DNA of 64,000 nucleotides from positions 186,001-250,000 of the forward strand of contig CAWIOS010000013.1 of NCBI GenBank assembly GCA_963837815.1, given 5' to 3'. The stretch is from Fen-1273 sp963837815 (lineage in GTDB: Bacteria; Bacteroidota; Ignavibacteria; UBA10030; UBA6906). Under the pieces are notes generated by a model. The model was not told the origin of the DNA. It was given only the letters and a program-made list of their open reading frames with translations, and did not search any database. Each line of letters starts with the position of its first letter. Position 1 is the first letter of the stretch. This document shows positions 33,796 through 42,696 of the stretch, in pieces. The translations under genes and the position numbers were made by a program.

Positions 33796-34326
33796 ATGAT
33801 TGGCACAGGACTCCTGATTGCAAGGCTCATAGTGGGGCTGGCGATGGCCGCGCATGGCGCACAGAAGGCATTCGGCATATTTGGAGGACACGGGATCAAG
33901 GCAACGTCCGGGTTCTTTGAATCTCTCGGATACAGGCCGGGCGTCTTATTCGCTGCACCCGCTGCGTACGGTGAGATAGCGGGGGGTGCGCTGACGGCGC
34001 TCGGGCTCTTTGGTCCGGTCGGTCCCGCTTTGATCGTTCTGGTTATGATTGTCGCCGCAGGGACAGTGCACCTCAAGAACGGGTTCTTCGCATCAAAGGG
34101 CGGGGTCGAGCTGAATGCATTCTATATTGCGGCATCACTCGCGCTGGCGTTTGCAGGTCCCGGCGTTTTCTCCGTTGACAACCTTGCCGGCCTCGATACG
34201 TACTTCAGCGGTCAAATCGATGCGCTCGTGATCGGTGCCGGAATAGTCGCCGGGGTCGCCACGCTGGCACTACGGAGGCCGATGACAGGCGCCGCGCCCG
34301 GTTCGGCCCCACGTCCCGGAGCCTGA
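33796..34326 (+). CDS. DoxX-family membrane protein
   Basis: 176 residues, four or five membrane helices. The first helix carries LLIARLIVGLAMAAHGAQKAFGIFGGHG, the DoxX signature, with GFFESLGYRPG and YGEIAGGALTALGLF following. AAAGGA precedes the ATG at 33796. DoxX proteins act in thiol and oxidative stress or as small oxidoreductase membrane subunits; a MarR partner is common. The C-terminus has an additional helix and a proline/alanine tail (TGAAPGSAPRPGA). Confidence 0.82.
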   Translation: MIGTGLLIARLIVGLAMAAHGAQKAFGIFGGHGIKATSGFFESLGYRPGVLFAAPAAYGEIAGGALTALGLFGPVGPALIVLVMIVAAGTVHLKNGFFASKGGVELNAFYIAASLALAFAGPGVFSVDNLAGLDTYFSGQIDALVIGAGIVAGVATLALRRPMTGAAPGSAPRPGA

Positions 34327-34373
34327 GCGCTCCGGCCTCTTCTCCCGATCTGCATCCGATCTCAGGATTGAAT

Positions 34374-34417
34374 GGGAATCGGGACGGACGCTTGCTCAGG
34401 GCGTCCGGCCAATTCCC
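34374..34417 (+). terminator. imperfect hairpin after DoxX
   Basis: Outer stem GGGAAT/ATTCCC and inner stem CGGACGC/GCGTCCG with unequal internal loops, about 50 bases after the DoxX stop. No T run; a weak terminator at best. The 195-base gap also has a TATAAT at 34448-34453 that could serve the next gene, but without a good -35. Confidence 0.4.
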
Positions 34418-34521
34418 GGTTGAGTCTCGCATTCCGCTTTCGTACCTTATAATTCCCGGATGAAACCGGGGATGCCCGTATTCCGTCCCACGGTCGCCCG
34501 AATCTCAACTGAAGGAACTGA

Positions 34522-36663
34522 ATGGAATCGCAGATCCCGCATCACGCCCTGCATGAACCGGCAGCACGCGTTTCCCGTCTACTGACAGGCTCTCTTTCCC
34601 AACGTGTAACCGCACTCCTCTCGCTGGCCGCACTCTGTGTGGCTTCTGTCTCCGCCCAGTGGGTGCAGACGAACGGCCCGGGGGGGGGGCACGTTTTTAC
34701 AGTCTACGCGGGATCTTCGCGCCTTATTGCCGGGACAACCGACGGGCCGTATGCCTCGACGAACGGCGGGGCCGTGTGGGTTCCCGTAAACTCCGCGATA
34801 CAGGGAAGATACGTTTACACGCTCGCAGGGACCGCATCCGGACTGCTCGCGGGAACTGACATGGGAATTTACCTCTCCACGGACGGAGGGATTACCTGGA
34901 CGGAGTCTGATTCCGGGCTCGGCAGAGAATCTACGGGTGCGTTTGCCGTGTTTGGCACGAGCGTGTTTGCCGGCACGGCGGGAGGAGGAATATTCATTTC
35001 GACAAATGCCGGAGGACTCTGGACTGCGGCCGATTCAGGTCTGACGTACAGGGACGTCAGTGCGATCCAGGTCCGCGGGACAACGCTTTTCACGGGGACC
35101 AGCGGGGGAGGGGTGTTTGTCTCCACGGACAGCGGCACGAGCTGGGCGGCGGTGAACTCGGGACTTTCGGAACTCGTTGTCAATGCGCTCACGACCGTCG
35201 ATACAAATCTTCTTGCCGCCACGGAGATAGGAGGGCTTTTCTATTCAAGCAACAGCGGGGCCGCGTGGACGACGTACGGCTCGGGGCTCCCGGTGCCGCA
35301 TCTCGTCGCGCTTCTCTCCTCGGGTTCAAATCTTTTTGCCGGAGACGACAGCGCGGGAGTGTTCATCTCGACGGACAAAGGAAACACGTGGTCCCCGGTG
35401 AACACGGGGCTGACGGACACAAGGGTCGTCACGCTTTCCGGGGGGGGCGCGGCGCTCTACGCGGGGACGGAATTCGGGGGGATGTTTGTGTCGATGAACA
35501 ACGGATCGTCATGGTCCCCCATAAACGGGGGGTTGCGGAGAACGTATGTCAACGTCCTGTATCCTGACGGGTCCGCGCTTTACGCCGGGACGAGCGGCGC
35601 CGGCGTCGCATCGTCCACGGACAACGGGGCCACATGGGTTCCCGTTAACCGGGGGCTGACATCGTCCGACGTGTTCGCGCTTGCATCGGATGCCGCGAAC
35701 CTGTATGCGGGAACGTACCACGGGGGGGTCTTTGTGATGCCGAGATCCGGCTCCGCGTGGTCACCGGCCGGACCGGGGATCACGAACAGCGACGTCAACG
35801 CTCTCATCACCACGGGCGGCGTCCTGCTGGCCGGGACGGGCGGCGGCATATTCCGCTCCACGGACGGCGGACTCCACTGGTCGCCGTCAGGCTCGGGGCT
35901 CACGGTTTCTTCCGTCAACGTTCTTGTCCCGGGGCAGGGGTTGATATACGCCGGGACGTACGGCGGGGGCATCTATACATCGACCGACAACGGGCTGAGC
36001 TGGAAACAGGCGCCGGGAGGGATATCGGCGTACGGAGGAGACATCAACGCGATCGTCGTGTCGGGCGCTTCGGTCTTCACCGGGACTCCGCTCGGCGGGA
36101 TTTACGTGTCACGGGACAGCGCGAAAACGTGGACCGGGGCAGGGTTGATAGACACGTGCGTTACTTCGTTTGCCGCTTCCGGCCGGACCGTATTGGCAGG
36201 GACACTTGGCGCCGGCGTTGTCCTCTCAAGCGACAGCGGGGCGTCATGGACCGGGACCGGGCTTCCGAGCACCGATGTCCTTGCGCTTGTCCTGAGCGGA
36301 ACCAATACGTTCGCGGGCACGGGAGGCCAGGGGGTCTGGATGCGTCCGACGTCCCAGCTGACTGTCACAGGCACGGGTCCGTCAGCGGGGTCCGGACCGG
36401 CGGCGTTCAGCCTCCGTCAGAACTACCCGAATCCGTTCAACCCTTCGACGACGATTGCGTACCAGGTTCCTTCCGGGGGGCACGTTACGCTCAACGTCTA
36501 TGATCTTCTCGGCCGGGTTGTGGCGACGCTTGTCGACGAGAGGAAGGATGCCGGTTCGTATACGGTGCGCTTCGACGGCCACGCGCTCTCGAGCGGCGTC
36601 TATATATACCGGTTGACGGCGGGGCAAAACACGCAAACGCGCAAGATGGTCCTGACAAAATGA
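34522..36663 (+). CDS. secreted 14-repeat beta-propeller protein with T9SS sorting domain
   Basis: 713 residues. After a signal region (VTALLSLAALCVASVSAQ) come fourteen repeats of about 40 residues, each with a core like LYAGT-x-GGVF-x-STD-G-x-W-x-PVN-GL, the pattern of BNR/sialidase-type or Ycf48-like propellers. Fourteen suggests two seven-bladed propellers. The last 75 residues form a type A T9SS sorting domain (FSLRQNYPNPFNPSTTIAYQ, VYDLLGRVVATLVDE, GVYIYRL). AAGGAA before the ATG supports the start. Probably a surface or released binding protein; no enzyme residues seen. A run of ten G (34680-34689) in the first coding codons could make expression phase-variable. Confidence 0.85.
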   Translation: MESQIPHHALHEPAARVSRLLTGSLSQRVTALLSLAALCVASVSAQWVQTNGPGGGHVFTVYAGSSRLIAGTTDGPYASTNGGAVWVPVNSAIQGRYVYTLAGTASGLLAGTDMGIYLSTDGGITWTESDSGLGRESTGAFAVFGTSVFAGTAGGGIFISTNAGGLWTAADSGLTYRDVSAIQVRGTTLFTGTSGGGVFVSTDSGTSWAAVNSGLSELVVNALTTVDTNLLAATEIGGLFYSSNSGAAWTTYGSGLPVPHLVALLSSGSNLFAGDDSAGVFISTDKGNTWSPVNTGLTDTRVVTLSGGGAALYAGTEFGGMFVSMNNGSSWSPINGGLRRTYVNVLYPDGSALYAGTSGAGVASSTDNGATWVPVNRGLTSSDVFALASDAANLYAGTYHGGVFVMPRSGSAWSPAGPGITNSDVNALITTGGVLLAGTGGGIFRSTDGGLHWSPSGSGLTVSSVNVLVPGQGLIYAGTYGGGIYTSTDNGLSWKQAPGGISAYGGDINAIVVSGASVFTGTPLGGIYVSRDSAKTWTGAGLIDTCVTSFAASGRTVLAGTLGAGVVLSSDSGASWTGTGLPSTDVLALVLSGTNTFAGTGGQGVWMRPTSQLTVTGTGPSAGSGPAAFSLRQNYPNPFNPSTTIAYQVPSGGHVTLNVYDLLGRVVATLVDERKDAGSYTVRFDGHALSSGVYIYRLTAGQNTQTRKMVLTK
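34680..34689. repeat. poly-G tract of ten bases inside a coding region
   Basis: The ten G encode the last base of Pro and three Gly codons near residue 55 of the propeller protein. Change by one base would truncate the protein. Confidence 0.85.
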
Positions 36664-36730
36664 CCGCTCCTCAGGTCATCACGCGAGCCTTTGTGGCCGC
36701 ATGATAACAACAGACTCCCGTTCCCCCTTC

Positions 36731-38773
36731 ATGAAAACTCGCACAGTCGCGTTCCTCGCTGCCGGAGCGCTCCTTTCAGGCTGCGGCACACCCTCGCACC
36801 GTCCCGCCGGGCCGGAGCATTTCCTTGCCGCCGACATCGATACGACGGTCTCCCCCTCGGTCGATTTTTCCCGTTATGCGAACGGTGCATGGCTCAGGTC
36901 ACACCCGATACCTCCAAGTGAGCGTGGATGGGGTGTGGGGAATCTTGTCCAGGATGAGACGTACGCCCGTTTGAGGGGCGTCTGCGAAGACGCGGCCTCC
37001 GATACATCGTCTCCTCCGGGGAGTCCGCGCAGGAAGATCGGCGACTTCTACGCTGCGGCGCTCGACACGGCGAATATCGAGAAACAGGGGATAGCTCCGT
37101 TGCGGGCTGACCTGGACATGATCGACGGGATACGGGATGCCGGCGGCGTGCGCGACGGAATTGCCCGTCTCCAGACATACGGGGCTGACCCGCTGTTCGC
37201 CGGGTTCGTCGTGCAGGACGAAAAGAACAGCGCAGCCTACTCGTTCCACGTCTGGCAGGGAGGGCTGGGGCTTCCGAACAGGGACTACTATTTCAACCTG
37301 GACGGCCGGACTGCAAACATCCGGCGCGAGTATGTTGCCCACGTGAGAGCGATGCTCATGCTCCTCGGCGAGAGCGGCCGTTCCGCGGAGCGGCACAGCG
37401 CTGCGGTCATGGCGCTTGAGACCCGGCTCGCGAAGGCATCGCGGAAGCTCGAGGATCTGCGGGATCCGTACAGGAATTACAACAGGGTGTCCCTGAAGCG
37501 GCTGGACGGCATGGTTCCCTCGATGCACTGGGAGGGGATGCTGCGGGCGATGTCCGTGCGGAACGTCGACTCCGTGGTAGTCGGACAGCCGGAATTCCTC
37601 GGTGAGGTGGAATCGCTCCTTCGCGAAGAGCCGGTTGAAGTGTGGAAGGAATACCTGCGCTGGAACCTCGTGAACCGGTTTGCCGCAACGCTCAGTGCGC
37701 CGTTCGAAACGGAGCACTTTCATTTCTATCAGACGGTCCTCTCCGGCGTGAAGGAGCCCCGGCTCCGGTGGAAGCGGGCGCTCGACGCGGAGGAGCGGTC
37801 GGTGGGGGACCTGCTCGGGGAGCTCTTCGTGGAGAAGTTCGTCCCTCCGTCGATGAAGGCGCGATACACCGGCCTCGTGGACAACATGTTTGCGGCGTAC
37901 GCGGAACGGATCAGCAGACTCGACTGGATGTCGGACGCGACGAAGGAGAAGGCCCTGGCAAAGCTCCGCGCGGTGACGCGGAAGGTCTGTTACCCGGACA
38001 AATGGAAGGACTATTCCGCGCTGCAGATCGACAGGAGTTCGTTCTGCGCGAACCAGATGCGGGCGGACGTGTGGGACTACAATTATCACGCCTCGAAGCT
38101 GGGGAAGCCCGTCGACAGGACCGAGTGGGACATGACACCCCAGACATACAACGCGTATTACAATCCCTCGAATAACGAGATCGTCCTGCCGGCGGCGGAG
38201 CTTATGATTCCCGGCGTCGCGGATTCGCTTGTCGATGACGCGATCATCTACGGGTATGCCGGGGCTTCGACGATCGGGCATGAGGTGACGCACGGGTTCG
38301 ACGACGAGGGGCGCCAGTTCGATGCATCGGGGAACCTGCGTGACTGGTGGACGAAGGAGGACGCCGAACGGTTCAACGCGAAGGCAAAAGTCATGGTCGA
38401 CCAGTTCCAGCACTACGTCGTTCTCGACAGCCTCCACGTGAACGGCCGTGCGAGCCTGGGTGAGAACATCGCTGACCTCGGCGGCGTGGTGATCGGGTAC
38501 GAGGCGTTCAAGAAGACGCATGAAGGGAGTACGGACACGCTCATCGACGGGTTCACCCCCGACCAGCGGTTCTTCCTTGCCTACGCGTATTCGTGGCTCG
38601 GACAGATACGGGACGAGTCGCTCGCGCGCCAGGTCATGACGGACGTCCACGCGCCGCAGTTCCTCCGCGTGAACGGTCCGCTTTCCGACGTTCCGGAATT
38701 CTACAGGGCGTTCGGCGTCCGCCCCGGCGATCCGATGTACCGTCCGGACAGCCTCAGGGTGAAGATCTGGTAA
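36731..38773 (+). CDS. M13-family metallopeptidase (neprilysin/PepO-like), lipoprotein
   Basis: 680 residues from the ATG at 36731, which gives a lipoprotein signal (VAFLAAGALLSGCGT); an ATG at 36701 is in frame but adds a hydrophilic tail before it. Zinc site: HEVTH (His517, Glu518, His521) in STIGHEVTHGFDDEG, and the third ligand in LGENIADLGG. NAYYNPSNNEIVLPAAEL and the C-terminal VNGPLSDVPEFYRAFGV complete the M13 signature. It should cut short peptides at the cell envelope. It follows the propeller gene by about 70 bases; no link to it is evident. Confidence 0.9.
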   Translation: MKTRTVAFLAAGALLSGCGTPSHRPAGPEHFLAADIDTTVSPSVDFSRYANGAWLRSHPIPPSERGWGVGNLVQDETYARLRGVCEDAASDTSSPPGSPRRKIGDFYAAALDTANIEKQGIAPLRADLDMIDGIRDAGGVRDGIARLQTYGADPLFAGFVVQDEKNSAAYSFHVWQGGLGLPNRDYYFNLDGRTANIRREYVAHVRAMLMLLGESGRSAERHSAAVMALETRLAKASRKLEDLRDPYRNYNRVSLKRLDGMVPSMHWEGMLRAMSVRNVDSVVVGQPEFLGEVESLLREEPVEVWKEYLRWNLVNRFAATLSAPFETEHFHFYQTVLSGVKEPRLRWKRALDAEERSVGDLLGELFVEKFVPPSMKARYTGLVDNMFAAYAERISRLDWMSDATKEKALAKLRAVTRKVCYPDKWKDYSALQIDRSSFCANQMRADVWDYNYHASKLGKPVDRTEWDMTPQTYNAYYNPSNNEIVLPAAELMIPGVADSLVDDAIIYGYAGASTIGHEVTHGFDDEGRQFDASGNLRDWWTKEDAERFNAKAKVMVDQFQHYVVLDSLHVNGRASLGENIADLGGVVIGYEAFKKTHEGSTDTLIDGFTPDQRFFLAYAYSWLGQIRDESLARQVMTDVHAPQFLRVNGPLSDVPEFYRAFGVRPGDPMYRPDSLRVKIW

Positions 38774-38834
38774 GGCAATAAAGCCTCCAATGCGGTTTGT
38801 TTTCCGGGATTTTTCGCAATTCCGAAAATTCCCC

Positions 38835-38862
38835 TTGACAGAGTGCGAAGAAATTGTATTCT
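38835..38862 (+). promoter_or_regulatory. promoter of the ilv-leu operon
   Basis: Perfect TTGACA (38835-38840), 16-base spacer and TATTCT (38857-38862). Transcription would start near 38869, just before the leader peptide ATG. Confidence 0.65.
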
Positions 38863-38882
38863 TGGTATCAGACATCATCACC

Positions 38883-39023
38883 ATGGGAAACAGCATACAT
38901 ACCGCGGCGCGTCCAGGATCCCTCTCCGGAATCCACAGCCCGGCTCTGTCTCTTTCCCTGATTCTCAACCTCCTGCTGCTTATTAGCCTCCCGAGCGTTC
39001 TGGGGCTGTTGATTAACAGCTAA
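38883..39023 (+). CDS. putative branched-chain amino acid operon leader peptide
   Basis: 46 codons starting with the ATG at 38883, shortly downstream of the promoter and 114 bases before ilvD. The last 25 codons hold 12 Leu, 3 Ile and 1 Val (for example LILNLLLLISL and VLGLLIN), all three being end products of the operon. A hairpin overlaps its last codons and another follows its stop. This is the layout of ribosome-stall attenuation leaders as in enteric ilv and leu operons. No ribosome site is obvious; transcription begins only about 14 bases before. The alternative is a small one-helix membrane protein, but the position makes a leader more likely. Attenuation itself is an inference. Confidence 0.55.
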   Translation: MGNSIHTAARPGSLSGIHSPALSLSLILNLLLLISLPSVLGLLINS

Positions 39024-39137
39024 CCCGACGCCGGAGGCCAACCAGCACATACCCCTCGTTTCACATCAGCGGTCAAGCATGGTTCTCCTCCGGCGGGCAG
39101 GTGCATTGTTGTGCATGTTTACGAGGACTGAACCGAC

Positions 39138-40823
39138 ATGGCCGATACGGAATCTCAAAACTACCGGAGCAGGACAATAACCCAGGGAGTCCAGCGGACC
39201 CCCAACAGGGCGATGCTGCGCGCCGTGGGTTTCGGCGACGGCGATTTCACGAAACCGATCGTCGGCGTTGCGAGCGCGTACAGCACGATCACGCCGTGCA
39301 ATATCGGGCTGAAGGATCTCGCCGAACGCGCGGTCGACGCCCTCCGCTCCGCGGGCACGATGCCCCAGATTTTCGGGACGATCACCGTCAGCGACGGCAT
39401 CTCGATGGGCACGGAGGGGATGAAATATTCCCTTGTGTCGCGCGAGGTGATCGCGGACTCCATCGAAACTGCGTGCAACGCGCAGAGCATGGACGGGGTC
39501 CTTGTTGTGGGGGGGTGCGACAAGAACATCCCGGGGGCGATGATCGCGATAGCTCGCATGAACATCCCGGCCGTCTTCGTCTACGGCGGGACCACAAAAC
39601 CCGGACACCTCCGGGGAAGGGACCTCACCGTCGTCAGTGCTTTCGAAGCGGTGGGGGAATTCAGCGCCAACAAGATCAGCGAGAGCGAGCTCATGGATGT
39701 CGAGCGGAGCTGCTGTCCGGGGGCTGGCTCCTGCGGCGGAATGTTCACCGCCAATACGATGTCTTCGGCGATCGAGGCGATGGGGCTCAGTCTTATGTAC
39801 TCCTCCACGATGGCGGCCGAAGATGCGGAAAAATCTGATAGTTCTGCCCGTTCCGCCGAAGTGCTCGCCCGTGCAATTCGCGACAGGATACTCCCCTCAC
39901 ACATTCTCACGCGCCACGCTTTTGAAAACGCGATCGCCGTCGTCATGGCGATTGGCGGATCCACGAACGCCGTCCTCCATCTCCTGGCGATTGCCCATGC
40001 GGCAGGAGCCCCCCTTTCGATCGATGACTTTGAATCCGTCCGCGCGCGCGTCCCCGTTCTCTGCGACCTGAAGCCTTCGGGGCGGTTCGTGGTGACGGAC
40101 TTTCACAGGGCCGGAGGAGTTCCGCAGGTGATGAAGATGCTCCTCGCACACGGCGTTCTGCACGGCGGCGCACAGACCGTGACGGGGGAGACCGTCGAGA
40201 AACTCCTCGGGAATGTTCCTGAGGCGCCCCCTGCGGGACAGGAGGTCATCCGCCCGTGGGAGAATCCCCTGTACCGCGAAGGGCACCTTGCGATCCTCAA
40301 GGGGAATCTCGCAGCGGAAGGGGGAGTGGCAAAGATCACGGGGGTGAAGCAGCCCTCGATCACGGGTCCCGCGCGCGTGTTCGACTCCGAGGAAGCCTGC
40401 CTTGAAGCGATACTGGGGGGGAAGATCAGGAAAGGGGACGTGATCGTCATCCGGTATGAAGGGCCGCGGGGTGGCCCGGGTATGAGGGAAATGCTCGCAC
40501 CGACCTCCGCGATCATCGGTGCGGGACTCGGTGATTCGGTCGCCCTGATCACCGACGGCCGGTTCTCCGGGGGGACATACGGGCTTGTCGTCGGCCATGT
40601 CGCCCCGGAGGCGTTCGTCGGGGGGGCAATCGCGCTCGTCCGCGAGGGGGACCTGATTACAATCGATGCGCGGAAACGCCTTCTTCATCTCGACGTCGGC
40701 GAGCCCGAGATGAAGAAGCGGAAAGCCGCCTGGGTGCAGCCGGAACCCCGGTACAGGCGCGGCGTGCTTGCCAAGTATGCGCGCCAGGTTTCGAGCAGCA
40801 GCACGGGGGCAGTCACGGATTGA
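39138..40823 (+). CDS. ilvD: dihydroxy-acid dehydratase
   Basis: 561 residues, full length. Iron-sulphur cluster and active-site landmarks: VVGGCDKNIPGAMIA and RSCCPGAGSCGGMFTANTM; the C-terminus has ITDGRFSGGTYGLVVGHVAPEA. It makes 2-keto acids from the dihydroxy-acid intermediates of valine, leucine and isoleucine synthesis. First enzyme gene after the leader region and the start of an operon of ten enzyme genes ending at ilvC. Gaps inside the operon are short or overlapping. Confidence 0.97.
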   Translation: MADTESQNYRSRTITQGVQRTPNRAMLRAVGFGDGDFTKPIVGVASAYSTITPCNIGLKDLAERAVDALRSAGTMPQIFGTITVSDGISMGTEGMKYSLVSREVIADSIETACNAQSMDGVLVVGGCDKNIPGAMIAIARMNIPAVFVYGGTTKPGHLRGRDLTVVSAFEAVGEFSANKISESELMDVERSCCPGAGSCGGMFTANTMSSAIEAMGLSLMYSSTMAAEDAEKSDSSARSAEVLARAIRDRILPSHILTRHAFENAIAVVMAIGGSTNAVLHLLAIAHAAGAPLSIDDFESVRARVPVLCDLKPSGRFVVTDFHRAGGVPQVMKMLLAHGVLHGGAQTVTGETVEKLLGNVPEAPPAGQEVIRPWENPLYREGHLAILKGNLAAEGGVAKITGVKQPSITGPARVFDSEEACLEAILGGKIRKGDVIVIRYEGPRGGPGMREMLAPTSAIIGAGLGDSVALITDGRFSGGTYGLVVGHVAPEAFVGGAIALVREGDLITIDARKRLLHLDVGEPEMKKRKAAWVQPEPRYRRGVLAKYARQVSSSSTGAVTD

Positions 40824-40872
40824 TCCATTCATATTCTTTTGTTGTTTCACATTCACGAGCGGAGGGTTGACG

Positions 40873-42696
40873 ATGTCACGACAGGCGCACGAGGAAGAAA
40901 GCCCGGCCGGACCGGCGGGGCGGCTCATGACCGGGGCGGAGATATTCGTTCGCAGTCTCATCGCCGAAAACGTCGAGGTCCTCTTCGGCTATCCGGGGGG
41001 GGCGACGATAGGCGTCTACGACGCGCTGCACGATATCTCGGACATCAACCACGTCCTGACGCGCCACGAACAGGGGGCGACGCACGCCGCGGAAGGCTAC
41101 GCCAAGGCGACGGGGAAACCAGGCGTTGTCCTCGTGACGTCGGGACCGGGCGCGACGAACACGGTCACCGGCATCGCCGATGCGATGATGGATTCTATAC
41201 CGCTTGTCGTCTTCACAGGGCAGGTTCCCCTGCGCCTCATCGGGAACGACGCGTTCCAGGAGGCGGACATCGTCGGCATCACGCGTCCGGTGACAAAGCA
41301 CAACTACCTTGTGCGCGACGTCCGCGAGCTTGCGCAGACGATCAAGGAAGCCTTCTACATCGCCGTGAGCGGGCGCCCGGGGCCGGTCCTCGTCGATCTC
41401 CCGAAGGACGTGATGGCCCAGAAAACCCACTTCGCCTATCCCGGGAGCGTGACGCTGAGAAACTACGCCCCCATACTCGAAGGGAACGTCCGGCAGATCA
41501 AGAAAGCCGCGGAGATGATTAACGCGGCGAGCCGGCCGGTCCTGTACGTGGGAGGGGGGACGATACTCTCCAACGCGGCGCCGGAGCTTACGGCACTCGC
41601 GAGGAAGCTCGGCTGCCCTGTGACGACGACGCTCCACGGGCTCGGCTCGTTCCCCGAGAACGACCCGCTTGCCATCGGGATGCTCGGCATGCACGGCACG
41701 TGGTATTCCAACATGGCGGTCCATTTCTGCGACGTCCTCATCGCCGTCGGCGCCCGGTTCGACGACAGGGTCACCGGAAACGTGGACGCATTTGCCGCGG
41801 AGGCGAAGAAGATCCATATCGACATCGATCCTTCCGCCATAAGCAAGAACGTCAAAGTCGACGTCCCGATCGTCGGCGACGTGAAGCGGGTGCTTGCCGC
41901 GCTCCACGATCTCGTCGTCCCGCTGGAGACGAAGGACTGGCTCCGGACGATCGACGCATGGAAGGACGAGCATCCCCTCCGCTACAGGAACGGGGAGGAG
42001 ATCCGCGCGCAGTACGTGATACAGAAGCTGGGGGAGATCACGGAGGGGAATGCGGTCGTCGTCACGGACGTGGGACAGCACCAGATGTGGGCGGCGCAGT
42101 TCTTCAACTTCTCTCATCCCCGCACGCACATCACCTCGGGGGGCCTCGGCACGATGGGGTTTTCTCTTCCCGCGGCCATGGGGGCCGTCTTCGGCCGCAG
42201 GGATCTCCCCGTCATTTCGATAAGCGGCGACGGCGGCTTCCAGATGAACAGCCAGGAGATGGCGACGATCGTCGAGCACCGCCTCCCGCTCAAGATATTC
42301 GTCATCAACAACGGCTTCCTCGGCATGGTGCGGCAGTGGCAGGAGCTGTTCTGGCGGCGGCGTTACTCGCAGGTGGAGCTCGCGAACCCGGATTTCGTGC
42401 GTCTTGCGGAGGCGTACGGGTGCCCGGCCTTCCGGGCCACGCGCACCTCCGAGGTGGAAGACGTCCTGCGCAAGGCAATGGCGCACACCGGAGGGCCGGT
42501 ATTCGCCGAGTTCGTCGTCGCGAAGGAGGACAACGTCTACCCGATGATCCCCGCGGGGCAGACGATCAATGAAATGATCGACACTCCCGATCCCGTCGAG
42601 GCCGGCCGCAACGGATCCGGAGAAGGGATCGTCACCGTGGAAAAAGGCAAAGCCAGAAAGGTCAGCGTCCATGCCAACGTCCCAAGCAATGCTTAA
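40873..42696 (+). CDS. ilvB: acetolactate synthase, large subunit
   Basis: 607 residues, starting at the ATG at 40873 that has GGAGGG nine bases upstream. Thiamine diphosphate enzyme landmarks: LFGYPGGATIGVYDAL, RHEQGATHAAEGYAKATGKPG, TSGPGATNTVTGIADA, and the cofactor motif SGDGGFQMNSQEMATIVEHRLPLKIFVINN (GDG to NN). It condenses pyruvate with pyruvate or 2-ketobutyrate. Its tail overlaps the small subunit gene by 26 bases. Confidence 0.97.
   Translation: MSRQAHEEESPAGPAGRLMTGAEIFVRSLIAENVEVLFGYPGGATIGVYDALHDISDINHVLTRHEQGATHAAEGYAKATGKPGVVLVTSGPGATNTVTGIADAMMDSIPLVVFTGQVPLRLIGNDAFQEADIVGITRPVTKHNYLVRDVRELAQTIKEAFYIAVSGRPGPVLVDLPKDVMAQKTHFAYPGSVTLRNYAPILEGNVRQIKKAAEMINAASRPVLYVGGGTILSNAAPELTALARKLGCPVTTTLHGLGSFPENDPLAIGMLGMHGTWYSNMAVHFCDVLIAVGARFDDRVTGNVDAFAAEAKKIHIDIDPSAISKNVKVDVPIVGDVKRVLAALHDLVVPLETKDWLRTIDAWKDEHPLRYRNGEEIRAQYVIQKLGEITEGNAVVVTDVGQHQMWAAQFFNFSHPRTHITSGGLGTMGFSLPAAMGAVFGRRDLPVISISGDGGFQMNSQEMATIVEHRLPLKIFVINNGFLGMVRQWQELFWRRRYSQVELANPDFVRLAEAYGCPAFRATRTSEVEDVLRKAMAHTGGPVFAEFVVAKEDNVYPMIPAGQTINEMIDTPDPVEAGRNGSGEGIVTVEKGKARKVSVHANVPSNA

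Larger units (their letters stand above)
38774..39137. other. leader region of the branched-chain amino acid operon
   Basis: 364 bases between the M13 peptidase and ilvD. It contains the promoter (38835-38862), the leader peptide frame (38883-39023), a small hairpin overlapping the end of that frame (GCTGTT/AACAGC, 39005-39020) and a longer 9-bp stem CGCCGGAGG/CCTCCGGCG (39029-39037 and 39087-39095). The second structure lies after the leader stop, where an attenuator would. I see no T run behind it and no T-box motif. Confidence 0.55.

Noticed and set aside
36899..38968. A 689-codon minus-strand open frame opposite the M13 peptidase
   Set aside because: Mirror frame of a clear zinc peptidase gene; composition is typical of shadows.
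38869..39137. T-box riboswitch before ilvD
   Set aside because: No T-box sequence, specifier-loop pattern or T-tailed terminator was found; a leader peptide fits better.
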